From positions 1 through 21,303 of the forward strand of contig DATAVK010000101.1 in the NCBI GenBank assembly GCA_036267755.1: a stretch of DNA of 21,303 bases, in the 5' to 3' direction. This document shows positions 5,488-12,690 of this stretch, piece by piece. Both the position numbers and the translations under genes were made by a program. The stretch's first letter is position 1; each line of letters begins with the position of its first letter. The DNA comes from DATAVK01 sp036267755 (GTDB taxonomy: Bacteria; Actinomycetota; Actinomycetes; JAFAQI01). Below the pieces are notes generated by a model. That model ran no database searches. It worked only from the letters and a program-made list of their open reading frames with translations, and was not told the DNA's origin.

Positions 5488-7896
5488 CTAGGCCTCGCCT
5501 GATGTCCGCGGCCCTGGGCCGTGGTGCGGTCGCTTCCGCCATGACCGACCTAGCCAGCCGTCGAGGCCGTTGAGGGCGTCGGCCGCCCGCCACACCACCG
5601 GTCGCACCGCGAGCAGCAGCGAGCGGGGGAACAGCCGGAATCGCAGCCGGTTGACGGGCCGGAGCCGGTCGCGAAGTGCCCTGGCCACGGTGTCGACGTC
5701 GGCCCACAGGGTCGGCCCGACAGGCTGTGGGTTGCGGGCGTACCGGGAGGACTCCTCGGCGAGCGCCACCTGCGCCAGCGCGTCGGCGGCGGCGCGGTTA
5801 CCGGCCACGACGCGGGCCACCCCGGCGGCCGCCTGACGCGGCGAACGGTCGTCGTCCCACGGTGCGTGCAGGTCGAGCGACACCGCCCGCAGCTCGGCCC
5901 AAGCCGCCTGCGCCGCCATCGCCGGGTCGTTCATCCGATGCCGTCGCTGACGCCGTCCCAGCCGGCGCACCGCCCACGGAGCGAGCAGGACCGCGACGAC
6001 GAGCAGCACGACGAGCGGCCACAGCGCCGTGGAGTCGCCGCCACCGCTGGTCGCGCTGGCGGTCGTCGTCCCGCCGGTACCGATGGCTCCCCGGCGCGCG
6101 GCCGGGCCCAACGGCTTGGTGTTCTGCAGCGCGTTGTGGCGGGGACCGTCGGCGCCGCCACCCGAAGGGTTCGTCACCTGGCTCGCCGTGCCCTGGGCGT
6201 ACGCCGGGGTCACGGCTTGACCGTCGCCGCGCGGGGTCGGCTCGAACGGCACCCACCCGACACCCTGGAACCACAGCTCCGGCCAGGCGTGCGCGTCAGC
6301 GCTGGTGACCAACCAGCTGCCGTTCGGCTGCAGCGTGCCCCGGGTGAAACCGACCGCGACCCGGGACGGGATACCCACGATCCGTGCCATCACCGCCATG
6401 GCGGTGGAGAACTGCTGGCAGAAGCCCCGCCGCGAGCTCAGCAGGAAGTCGGCCAGCCCGTTTGCGCTCGTGTTGGCCGGGATCGTCGTGTCGTAGACGA
6501 ACCGGTGACCCTTCGTCAGGAAGTCCTGGATCGCGAGGGCTTCGGCGTACGGCGTCTTGGCCTGCTTGGTGACCTGATGGGTCAGCTGCCGAACGGCCGG
6601 CGAGAGGTCGCTCGGCACGGTCATGTCCGGCGCGAGTGCCGCAGCCGGCGCGCCTGCTGCAGCCAGCTGCGTGGGGCTCGGATCGACCGGGACCGAGGTG
6701 GTCGTGTACTGCAGCCCACTGGTGGAGCTGCTCGCCGAGAAGATGGTCCCCGAGGGCGTGTCGTAGAGCCAGTTGCTCGACTGGGGCAGCGCGACCGTCG
6801 CCACCTGAGACTCGACCGGCAGCCAATGCACCCCCAACGTCTTGGAGATGGTGACCGCGGTGGTCTGGGACGGGTCCGCGGTCGTTGCCACCGGAGGCGC
6901 CACGCCAGGCACCGGCCCGTCAACCTTCGCGTTCTCCGACGACGCGACGAGAGTGGACGCGGAGAAGCTGTTGCCCGAGAAGTTGGCGAGGGACGTCAGC
7001 CGCAGATAGCCGGGGTCGGCGGCCGAGGACCGGTAGGTGAGCAATGGCCGGGCAGTCTGTTCCTGCAGGTCGCTCGCGATCGAGACGATTGGATTCACGG
7101 TGACGATGTCGCCGCCGCTGCCGCCGTGTCCGCCGTGCCGGTGCCCGATTCCGGTGTGCAGTCCGGGGAGCAGCAGCGGCACGATGACGCCGAGACCGAT
7201 CGCTGCGCCGCCGATCCGCCGGCCCAGTGCGGTCGCGGTGTCCGAGGGCGACGGATCGGACCCGACGTCGGCCCAGATGCCGCGGCGGCGCTGGCTCACC
7301 CCGGCGCTCACGCTGGTGCCCCAGCGCGTCACCCGCTCGCGGCTGTCCACGAACAGCAGCCACAGGAACCCGGCGGCAGACACGACGAAGGCGATGACCC
7401 CGGCGCCGTGACGACCGACTCCCGCGCACGTGGCGAACAAGCCGAGCAACGGCAGGCCCGCCAGCGCCACCCGTCGGAGCTGCACCACCATCAGGTCGAC
7501 GACCAAGGCGACGGCGGCCACGCCCAGCACCGCCAGCAGGACGACGCCACGATGCGTCGGGACCGGCGTCGCGAGCTGGTGGACGTCGTTGATCCCGTTG
7601 CGGGTCACGTCCCGCAACGCACGAAACGCACTCGGGCCGGGGAACACACCGTCCACCGCGACGGAGCGGGCGTCCAGGAACGTGATCCACAGCAGGATGA
7701 CCACACCGGCAGCTATCGGCTGCAGCACCGCAGGTAGCCGGGCGGCCCGCGCGGCCGCCGTCGTACCCATGACCAGGACGATGGTTCCCAGCACCGGCCC
7801 GAGCCAGTGCCAGCCGGCGAAGACGGTGTGCAGCGACAACGCGGTCGCGGCGGTCGCGACCGCCCCTGCCGCAGCGAGCCGGAGCTGTGCGCTCAT
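5488..7896 (-). CDS. Membrane-anchored transglutaminase-like protein (TgpA-like: DUF3488 plus transglutaminase core)
   Basis: The product is 802 aa. About seven hydrophobic segments occupy residues 5-247. An extracytoplasmic region follows, with the transglutaminase/protease-like core at about 450-560, then one more membrane segment at about 625-645 and a cytoplasmic tail of about 155 residues. In the core, C493 (RRGFCQQFSTAMAVMAR) and H536 (SADAHAWPELWF) are the expected catalytic pair. The third position, usually Asp, is E552 in WVPFEPTPR; Glu at this site is common in this bacterial group as far as I recall. Family members may act as cysteine peptidases or transglutaminases on envelope substrates; the substrate here is unknown. 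The start ATG overlaps the DUF58 stop by 4 bases (ATGA), which suggests translational coupling; the longer in-frame reading up to 8118 would lie inside the DUF58 gene. It is the third gene of the moxR operon. Confidence 0.9.
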   Translation of the reverse strand: MSAQLRLAAAGAVATAATALSLHTVFAGWHWLGPVLGTIVLVMGTTAAARAARLPAVLQPIAAGVVILLWITFLDARSVAVDGVFPGPSAFRALRDVTRNGINDVHQLATPVPTHRGVVLLAVLGVAAVALVVDLMVVQLRRVALAGLPLLGLFATCAGVGRHGAGVIAFVVSAAGFLWLLFVDSRERVTRWGTSVSAGVSQRRRGIWADVGSDPSPSDTATALGRRIGGAAIGLGVIVPLLLPGLHTGIGHRHGGHGGSGGDIVTVNPIVSIASDLQEQTARPLLTYRSSAADPGYLRLTSLANFSGNSFSASTLVASSENAKVDGPVPGVAPPVATTADPSQTTAVTISKTLGVHWLPVESQVATVALPQSSNWLYDTPSGTIFSASSSTSGLQYTTTSVPVDPSPTQLAAAGAPAAALAPDMTVPSDLSPAVRQLTHQVTKQAKTPYAEALAIQDFLTKGHRFVYDTTIPANTSANGLADFLLSSRRGFCQQFSTAMAVMARIVGIPSRVAVGFTRGTLQPNGSWLVTSADAHAWPELWFQGVGWVPFEPTPRGDGQAVTPAYAQGTASQVTNPSGGGADGPRHNALQNTKPLGPAARRGAIGTGGTTTASATSGGGDSTALWPLVVLLVVAVLLAPWAVRRLGRRQRRHRMNDPAMAAQAAWAELRAVSLDLHAPWDDDRSPRQAAAGVARVVAGNRAAADALAQVALAEESSRYARNPQPVGPTLWADVDTVARALRDRLRPVNRLRFRLFPRSLLLAVRPVVWRAADALNGLDGWLGRSWRKRPHHGPGPRTSGEA

Positions 7897-9221
7897 CGCC
7901 GGTTCCCCCCGGGAGCGGCGCCCCAGGCACCGGTGGTGGCGCCGACGACGGTCCGCGACGCCGTCGCGGCGATGCGCATGCCGGCCTCCGACCACAGATC
8001 GACCAACGCATCGCCCCGGCGTACCTCTAGCACTCGCCAGCCGGCGGCGAGCAGCATGTCCCGCGCCTCGGGCGACGAGGACGGGGAGATGTCCGCCGGC
8101 GGGGCGGACGTCACCCACGACGGGGTGTCGAGAATGAGTGCGACACCGACCGCGGAGTTGCTTGCCCGCAGCCGGGTGAGTCCTTCAGCGTCCTCGAGCC
8201 CGAGGACTCCGAGGATCGCGACTACAAGACCCTCGCCGCCCTGCCGCCGGATCGCGGACGTGGCGACACTGAGGTCCCTCGCGCGCGACGGCTGGACCAC
8301 GGCGAGCTCGTCGACGACGGTGTTCGTGTATCCCAAGACTGAGTGGCCGGCTGACGACATCTCGGCGCCGGTGTCGGTAACGAGTCGAAGCGTGAAGCCG
8401 GACCGGGCCAGGTGGACCGAGATCGAGGCTGCGGCCGACACGGCCCACTCGAACGACGAGCCCGCACCATCACCCCGGTGCACACTGGCTCGGGTGTCGA
8501 GGAGGACGGCGCCGCGGCTCTGCCAGGGTTGCTCCTCGCGGCGAACCGCGAGCTCGCCCCGGCGGGCCGTGGTGCGCCAGTGGATCCGGCGCAGGTCGTC
8601 GCCGTGGCGGTACTCGCGGGTTGCGGTGTCGTCCTCGCCGGCGGTGGCGACAGAGCGCGCCGTGCTCAGGCCCGCGCCGGCCCACTCTCCGGTCAGCCGG
8701 ACACTCGGCAGCGGGACGACCGCCGGGGTCACCACCAACGTGTCGACGGAGCTGAACGACCGAGGCAGCTCGCACATCCCGAACGGGTCCATCAGCCGGA
8801 CGGTCAGCGGACCGATGGAGTACCGACCCCGGACTTCACCCGAAACCGGGTAGCTGATCTCCACGGGCAGCTTCGGGCGCAACCGGTCAAGCACGATCCT
8901 CGGCCGGCCGCCGAGCAGGTAGGGGACGGTGTCCTCCACGAGCAGCAAGCCGGTGGGCAACCGCGAGATGTTCTCGAGCCGGAGCACCACCTGGGCGCGT
9001 TCACCCGCGCTGACCCGGGCCGGTTCCAGCCTTCGGTGGAAGCGGAGCTGTAGCCGGGTGCGTGCGGCCATGGCGGCCGCCACCAGCGGCAGCGCGATGA
9101 GCAAGGTGGCGACGCGCAGCAGATCCCGTTCGTGCAACGCCAGGCCGCTGATCGCAGTGGCGACTCCGGCTGCGAGCACGCAGCGGCCTCGCACCGTGAG
9201 AGTCCCCAGCGCGCCGCGCAT
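7893..9221 (-). CDS. DUF58 domain protein
   Basis: The product is 442 aa. Two membrane segments lie at about 11-30 and 35-52, probably a hairpin anchor. A beta-rich region follows at about 60-160 (EPARVSAGERAQVVLRLENIS). The DUF58 signature is at about 202-231 (REYRHGDDLRRIHWRTTARR), followed by a VWA-like fold (GAVLLDTRASVH). DUF58 proteins regularly sit next to MoxR ATPases and transglutaminase-like membrane proteins, as here, and may act with them as an envelope-associated, chaperone-like complex; this is inferred from context. Its ATG (9221-9219) shares one base with the moxR stop, and its own stop overlaps the transglutaminase start by 4 bases, so the three are translated from one message. 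Confidence 0.92.
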   Translation of the reverse strand: MRGALGTLTVRGRCVLAAGVATAISGLALHERDLLRVATLLIALPLVAAAMAARTRLQLRFHRRLEPARVSAGERAQVVLRLENISRLPTGLLLVEDTVPYLLGGRPRIVLDRLRPKLPVEISYPVSGEVRGRYSIGPLTVRLMDPFGMCELPRSFSSVDTLVVTPAVVPLPSVRLTGEWAGAGLSTARSVATAGEDDTATREYRHGDDLRRIHWRTTARRGELAVRREEQPWQSRGAVLLDTRASVHRGDGAGSSFEWAVSAAASISVHLARSGFTLRLVTDTGAEMSSAGHSVLGYTNTVVDELAVVQPSRARDLSVATSAIRRQGGEGLVVAILGVLGLEDAEGLTRLRASNSAVGVALILDTPSWVTSAPPADISPSSSPEARDMLLAAGWRVLEVRRGDALVDLWSEAGMRIAATASRTVVGATTGAWGAAPGGNRR

Positions 9222-10207
9222 CAGGCCGGGCGGCGAGCCGCCGTTGCGGGTACCGGCACCTCTGCGAGGACCGACTCCACGACCGAGGTTGCGGAGCGCC
9301 GGCCGATCTGAGCCTCCGCGGAGAGCAGCAGTCGGTGGGCGAGTACGGGGACGGCCAGGGCGTGGAGGTCGTCAGGGGTGACGTAGTCCCGCTCGTCGAG
9401 TGCCGCCGCGGCTCGGCCGGTCCGCAACAGCTGCAGGGTGGCGCGCGGCGACGCGCCCAGCCGAAGGTCGGGATGGTTGCGGGTCGCGGTGACGAGGTCG
9501 ACCGCATAACGGCGGACGCTGTCGGCGACGTGGACCGTGCGGACTGCCGACACCAGCTTCGCGACCTCGAGGTCATCGCTGACCGGGTCGAGCTCCTCGA
9601 GCGGGGAGCCGGCGCCGTGGGTGTCGAGCATGCTGAGCTCGGCCGCGGGCGACGGGTAGCCCAGCGCGAGCCGGGCGGTGAAACGGTCACGCTGCGCCTC
9701 GGGCAGCGGATACGTGCCTTCCATCTCCACCGGGTTCTGGGTGGCGATCACCATGAAAGGCGCGTCGAGGATGTAGGTCACGCCGTCGACCGTCACCTGG
9801 CGCTCTTCCATGCACTCCAGCAACGCGGACTGGGTCTTCGGCGAGGCGCGGTTGATCTCGTCGCCCACCACGATGTTCGCGAAGATGGCGCCAGGCTTGA
9901 ACTCGAAGTCGCGGCGCTCCTGGTTGTAGACGGACACACCGGTGATGTCGCTGGGCAGCAGGTCGGGCGTGAACTGAACCCGTCGTACCGAGCAGTTGAT
10001 GGACCGGGCCAGCGCCTTCGCCAACATCGTCTTGCCGACACCCGGGACGTCCTCGACCAGGAGATGGCCCTCGGCGAGCAGCACCGTGACCGCGAGCCGC
10101 ACCTCGTCCGGCTTGCCCTCGATGACGGTTTCGATCGCCTCCGCGATGCGGGACCCGACGGCGGCGACCTCGCGCAGGTCCGCGCCAGTCGACGGTGCCT
10201 GTGACAC
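9221..10207 (-). CDS. moxR: MoxR family AAA+ ATPase
   Basis: The product is 328 aa. Visible elements are the Walker A motif at about 56-60 (VEDVPGVGKTMLAKAL), the Walker B at about 112-120 (IVVGDEINRASPKTQSALLE, D116 and E117), sensor 1 around N158 (MVIATQNPVEMEGTYPLPEAQRDRF, the MoxR hallmark) and a sensor-2 arginine in GASPRATLQLL. MoxR proteins are ATP-driven chaperone-like factors that remodel partner complexes, typically encoded with DUF58 and VWA genes; no separate VWA gene is visible here. GTG 10207 is chosen because GAGGAGG lies 8 bases upstream; an ATG 39 bases further out (10246) would place that site inside the coding region. It heads the minus-strand operon and diverges from mraZ. 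No convincing moxR promoter was found. Confidence 0.94.
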   Translation of the reverse strand: MSQAPSTGADLREVAAVGSRIAEAIETVIEGKPDEVRLAVTVLLAEGHLLVEDVPGVGKTMLAKALARSINCSVRRVQFTPDLLPSDITGVSVYNQERRDFEFKPGAIFANIVVGDEINRASPKTQSALLECMEERQVTVDGVTYILDAPFMVIATQNPVEMEGTYPLPEAQRDRFTARLALGYPSPAAELSMLDTHGAGSPLEELDPVSDDLEVAKLVSAVRTVHVADSVRRYAVDLVTATRNHPDLRLGASPRATLQLLRTGRAAAALDERDYVTPDDLHALAVPVLAHRLLLSAEAQIGRRSATSVVESVLAEVPVPATAARRPA

Positions 10208-10215
10208 CGGCGGCA

Positions 10216-10222
10216 CCTCCTC
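10216..10222 (-). promoter_or_regulatory. Ribosome binding site of moxR
   Basis: On the minus strand this reads GAGGAGG and lies 8 bases before GTG 10207, supporting that start over the upstream ATG at 10246. Confidence 0.75.
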
Positions 10223-10358
10223 GTGGCATCGGTGCCCGGGCGTCACCGCGCCGAGCCTGTCCCAAGTCTGCCAGGTCAGCAGGCCAACGGGGCGTCGGAG
10301 GAAATCACGGGTTGGCGTCGGTGTGGGTTCACCAGGGGGAGAGAAACCCGCAAAATGG

Positions 10359-10386
10359 TTGACGGGGGAGTGAAGTGGAGTAGTGT
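10359..10386 (+). promoter_or_regulatory. mraZ / dcw cluster promoter
   Basis: TTGACG (10359-10364) and TAGTGT (10381-10386, fitting TANNNT) are separated by 16 bp, giving a good housekeeping sigma-factor promoter. The start of transcription would be near 10393, leaving a 5'-UTR of about 70 bases before mraZ. The -10 is embedded in the GTGG repeat array. The match is visible; activity is inferred. Confidence 0.65.
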
Positions 10387-10410
10387 GGCGCGCTGTGGGG
10401 CACAGTGTGG
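10375..10410 (+). promoter_or_regulatory. Putative MraZ operator: GTGG direct repeats with 10-bp period
   Basis: GTGG begins at 10375, 10385 and 10395, exactly one helical turn apart. A fourth, weaker unit (GTGTGG) begins at 10405. MraZ of E. coli binds TGGGN direct repeats with 5-base spacers, the same 10-base period, upstream of its own gene. The array here covers the -10 element and the presumed transcription start, the right place for autorepression. Further out-of-phase GTGG copies occur at 10424 and 10448. Confidence 0.7.
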
Positions 10411-10449
10411 CGAATCTGAGCCCGTGGCGGCGTGATCTGGGTGCGAAGT

Positions 10450-10456
10450 GGGGAGG
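10450..10456 (+). promoter_or_regulatory. Ribosome binding site of mraZ
   Basis: GGGGAGG lies 6 bases before GTG 10463. It selects this start over the in-frame GTG at 10448, which is upstream of the site. Confidence 0.8.
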
Positions 10457-10462
10457 CGGGCC

Positions 10463-10894
10463 GTGTTCCTCGGCACCTACTCACCGCGCCTGGACGACAA
10501 GGGCCGGTTGTTCCTGCCGGCCAAGTTCCGCGACGAACTGGCGGGTGGACTGGTGATCACCAAGGGCCAGGAGCGCTGCCTCTACGTGTTCCCGATGGCG
10601 GAGTTCGTCCGCGTCACCGAGCGGCTGCGTGACGCGCCGGTCACCGCGAAGGGCGTCCGGGAGTACAGCCGGATCCTGTTCGCCGGTGCCCACGACGAGA
10701 TCCCGGACCGGCAGGGCCGGGTCACCGTTCCGACCACGCTGCGCGACTACGCCGGCCTGAGCCGCGAGTGCGCCGTCGTCGGAGCCAACACGCGCGTGGA
10801 GATCTGGGACGCGACCGCGTGGTCGGCGTACCTGGCCGGCGCCGAGGAGTCCTTCTCCTCATTGTCCGAGGACGTGATGCCCGGCGTCCTGTAA
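10463..10894 (+). CDS. mraZ: Transcriptional regulator MraZ
   Basis: The product is 143 aa, the usual family length, and begins with the conserved FLGTY. It has two SpoVT/AbrB-like halves, each with the DxxxR signature: D11-R15 in SPRLDDKGRLFLPAKFR and D82-R86 in PDRQGRVTVPTTLR. MraZ forms ring-shaped oligomers, binds direct repeats in its own promoter and controls the dcw operon in the bacteria studied. Here it is the first gene of the cluster, and its likely binding sites lie immediately upstream. A 152-bp gap containing a structured element separates it from rsmH, so its expression may be partly uncoupled from the downstream genes. Confidence 0.96.
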   Translation: MFLGTYSPRLDDKGRLFLPAKFRDELAGGLVITKGQERCLYVFPMAEFVRVTERLRDAPVTAKGVREYSRILFAGAHDEIPDRQGRVTVPTTLRDYAGLSRECAVVGANTRVEIWDATAWSAYLAGAEESFSSLSEDVMPGVL

Positions 10895-10908
10895 CGCATC
10901 GCCGATGT

Positions 10909-11019
10909 GGGGCGTGGCCCCCGCCCGCGGCACCTGACGCCCCTTCCCCGGCGGCAGGCGTGGCGGCGGGGACCAGGCGTCACATCCTCACCACCCGCTT
11001 CGCCCGGCATCCGACGTAT
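10909..11019 (+). ncRNA. Structured leader upstream of rsmH (candidate mraW RNA motif)
   Basis: The dominant element is a hairpin at 10935-10982. TGACGCC (10935-10941) pairs with GGCGTCA (10976-10982), then a symmetric 3x3 internal loop, then TCCCCG (10945-10950) pairs with CGGGGA (10967-10972) around a 16-base loop. A small hairpin, GGGGC-GTG-GCCCC, precedes it at 10909-10921. There is no T-run, so a simple intrinsic terminator is unlikely. A conserved cis-regulatory structure called the mraW RNA motif has been described upstream of mraW (rsmH) in actinobacteria; position and lineage agree. I cannot align it to the published consensus, so identity is inferred and both boundaries are approximate. 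Confidence 0.55.
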
Positions 11020-11046
11020 CGACCACTGTGAGGGACCTGCAACCAC

Positions 11047-12021
11047 ATGGCAGACGACGAGGCAATGCGGCCGGCCGCCCGGCACGTGCCGGTCATGCTC
11101 GACCGCGTCCTCGACCTGCTCGACCCGGTCGCTCGGGTCCCAGCAGCTGTCATCGTCGACGCGACGTTGGGACTTGGCGGCCACGCCGCGGCCTTGCTCG
11201 CCCGGCACCCGGAGGTACGGCTGGTCGGGATCGACCGCGACCCGGAAGCCTTGGCCCGCGCGGCGCAGCGGCTCACCGCCCACCGCGAACGCATCACCTT
11301 GACCCACGCCGTGTACGACGCACTTCCGCAGGTCCTGGCCGAGCTGGGCATCGAGCGCATCGACGGGGTGCTGTTCGACCTCGGGGTCTCCTCGTTGCAG
11401 CTCGACCACGACGAGCGCGGGTTCTCCTATGCCCGAGACACCGCTCTCGACATGAGGATGGACTCGACGTCTGGACGAACTGCGGCGGATGTGGTCAACA
11501 ACTATTCGGTCGCCGAGCTGAGCCGGGTGTTGCGCCAGTACGGTGAGGAGCGCTTCGCGCACCGGATCGCGCTGGCGATCGACCGGGAGCGTCGGGGCGG
11601 CCCGATCACCTCCTCCGCCCGGCTGGCCGAGCTGGTCCGTGATGCGGTCCCGGCCGCGACCCGGCGTACCGGTGGTCATCCGGCCAAGCGGACCTTCCAG
11701 GCGCTGCGGATCGAGGTCAACGACGAGCTGGGTGCACTCGAGCGGGCCCTCCCGGCAGCGGTACCGGCGCTGCGGGTCGGCGGCCGTGCCGTCGTCCTCG
11801 CCTACCAGTCGCTCGAGGACCGGTTGGTGAAGCGGACCTTCGCCGCCGGCGCCGCCATCTCCGCTCCGGCCGACATGCCCGTCGTGCCCGAGAGCTCACG
11901 ACCGCAGCTACGGCTGCTGACGAGGGGCGCCGAGACCGCCTCGCCGACTGAGGTCGAGGACAACCCACGTGCCGCGTCGGTTCGGCTTCGCGCCGTCGAA
12001 CGGATCAGGGAGGCCGCATGA
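11047..12021 (+). CDS. rsmH: 16S rRNA (cytosine-1402-N4)-methyltransferase RsmH (MraW)
   Basis: The product is 324 aa. It starts close to the family signature HVPVMLDRVLDLL; the SAM-binding motif DATLGLGGH is at residues 38-46, followed by GIDRDPEAL. The RsmH hallmark FDLGVSSLQLD...RGFSY...LDMRMD is intact, as are HPAKRTFQALRIEVNDEL and VLAYQSLEDRLVKRTF. The enzyme N4-methylates C1402 in the decoding centre of 16S rRNA. GAGGGA at 11030-11035 is a somewhat distant ribosome binding site for ATG 11047; ATG 11065, six codons on, is an alternative start. The stop overlaps the ftsL start by 4 bases. Confidence 0.96.
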   Translation: MADDEAMRPAARHVPVMLDRVLDLLDPVARVPAAVIVDATLGLGGHAAALLARHPEVRLVGIDRDPEALARAAQRLTAHRERITLTHAVYDALPQVLAELGIERIDGVLFDLGVSSLQLDHDERGFSYARDTALDMRMDSTSGRTAADVVNNYSVAELSRVLRQYGEERFAHRIALAIDRERRGGPITSSARLAELVRDAVPAATRRTGGHPAKRTFQALRIEVNDELGALERALPAAVPALRVGGRAVVLAYQSLEDRLVKRTFAAGAAISAPADMPVVPESSRPQLRLLTRGAETASPTEVEDNPRAASVRLRAVERIREAA

Positions 12022-12662
12022 GCGCCATCGGAGCAGCGACCGCACCGGCGCGTCCCCGCCGCGCGCCGGCCCCCGTTCCCGCGCAGCGCACCCCCGCGGC
12101 TCGGCTCACTGTCGTTCCCACGCAGCCGATGGCGGCCGGCCGGTTGCCGTTCGCCGTGCTGGTCGGCGCGATCCTGCTCACCGGGCTGATGGGCCTGCTG
12201 CTGGTCCACACCCTCGCGGCCCAGGAGTCGTTCCGGGTGCACGACCTGACTCAGCGCCTCGCCGTGCTGCAGGACCAGGAGCAGCAGCTCGCGGTCGCGA
12301 ACCAGCAGGCCAGCACGCCGACCGCGTTGCGGATCGAGGCGGAGGACCTCGGGATGCGCCCCAGCACGATCAGTGACTACCGGACCGCGAAGGACGGGCG
12401 AGTCATCGGCACCCTGACCGCGATCCCGGTGGCCGCGCCCGCGCCGATCGTCACCCCGTCGAAGAAGACCGCGAAGGGCCAACACCACGGTGCCGCCGGC
12501 AAGGCTGGGACTGCGAAGGCCACCACGAAGTCCACGACCTCCACGACCTCCACGAAGGCGGCGAAGGCCACCAAGGCCACCAAGGCCACCAAGGCCGGGA
12601 CCACGTCGAGCGGGCACAAGGCTCACCACAGCGCCGGTCACACCGGCGCGTCAGCCCACTAG
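12018..12662 (+). CDS. ftsL: Cell division protein FtsL-like (septum formation)
   Basis: The product is 214 aa, longer than the roughly 100-120 aa of classical FtsL. An Ala/Pro/Arg-rich cytoplasmic tail (residues 1-43) leads to one membrane segment (about 44-66), then a short coiled coil (about 70-98, QRLAVLQDQEQQLAV) and a conserved-looking patch (LRIEAEDLGMRPST). Residues from about 148 on form a repetitive Lys/Ala/Thr/Ser/His tail, listed separately. FtsL holds FtsB and FtsQ in the divisome and helps activate FtsW-FtsI. The assignment rests on position between rsmH and ftsI and on topology, because FtsL sequences diverge strongly. It starts inside the rsmH stop (ATGA) and is followed after 28 bp by ftsI. 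Confidence 0.85.
   Translation: MSAIGAATAPARPRRAPAPVPAQRTPAARLTVVPTQPMAAGRLPFAVLVGAILLTGLMGLLLVHTLAAQESFRVHDLTQRLAVLQDQEQQLAVANQQASTPTALRIEAEDLGMRPSTISDYRTAKDGRVIGTLTAIPVAAPAPIVTPSKKTAKGQHHGAAGKAGTAKATTKSTTSTTSTKAAKATKATKATKAGTTSSGHKAHHSAGHTGASAH
12531..12599 (+). repeat. Two adjacent 9-bp tandem repeat arrays in the ftsL tail
   Basis: TCCACGACC is repeated at 12531 and 12540 with a variant (TCCACGAAG) at 12549. After a 6-base gap, AAGGCCACC repeats at 12564, 12573 and 12582, with a partial copy at 12591. They encode Ser-Thr-Thr and Lys-Ala-Thr triplets in the extracytoplasmic tail. Copies are nearly identical at the DNA level, so copy number may vary between strains by slippage without frame loss. 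Confidence 0.85.
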
Positions 12663-12690
12663 ACGTCGCCGGACACGGGAGGCTGGACCC

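Noticed and set aside
5866..7737. A 623-codon plus-strand open frame antisense to the transglutaminase gene
   Set aside because: Its composition (Arg/Asp/Gln/Gly/His-rich) is that of an antisense shadow, there is no ribosome binding site or domain, and the opposite strand has a clear family protein.
7897..8118. Upstream extension of the transglutaminase gene
   Set aside because: It would lie within the DUF58 gene in another frame. The ATG at 7896 gives a 4-base overlap and a normal hydrophobic N-terminus.
10282..10287. A TTGGCC on the minus strand as a -35 for moxR
   Set aside because: No TANNNT-like -10 lies at an acceptable distance, so no moxR promoter is claimed.
10325..10349. GGGTT/AACCC inverted repeat in the moxR-mraZ intergenic region
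   Set aside because: It has only 5 pairs and a 15-base loop, and nothing else supports a function; it may be chance.
12490..12690. Upstream extension of ftsI
   Set aside because: It translates the ftsL repeat region in the wrong frame into Pro/Arg runs, and a good ribosome binding site exists at 12677-12682.
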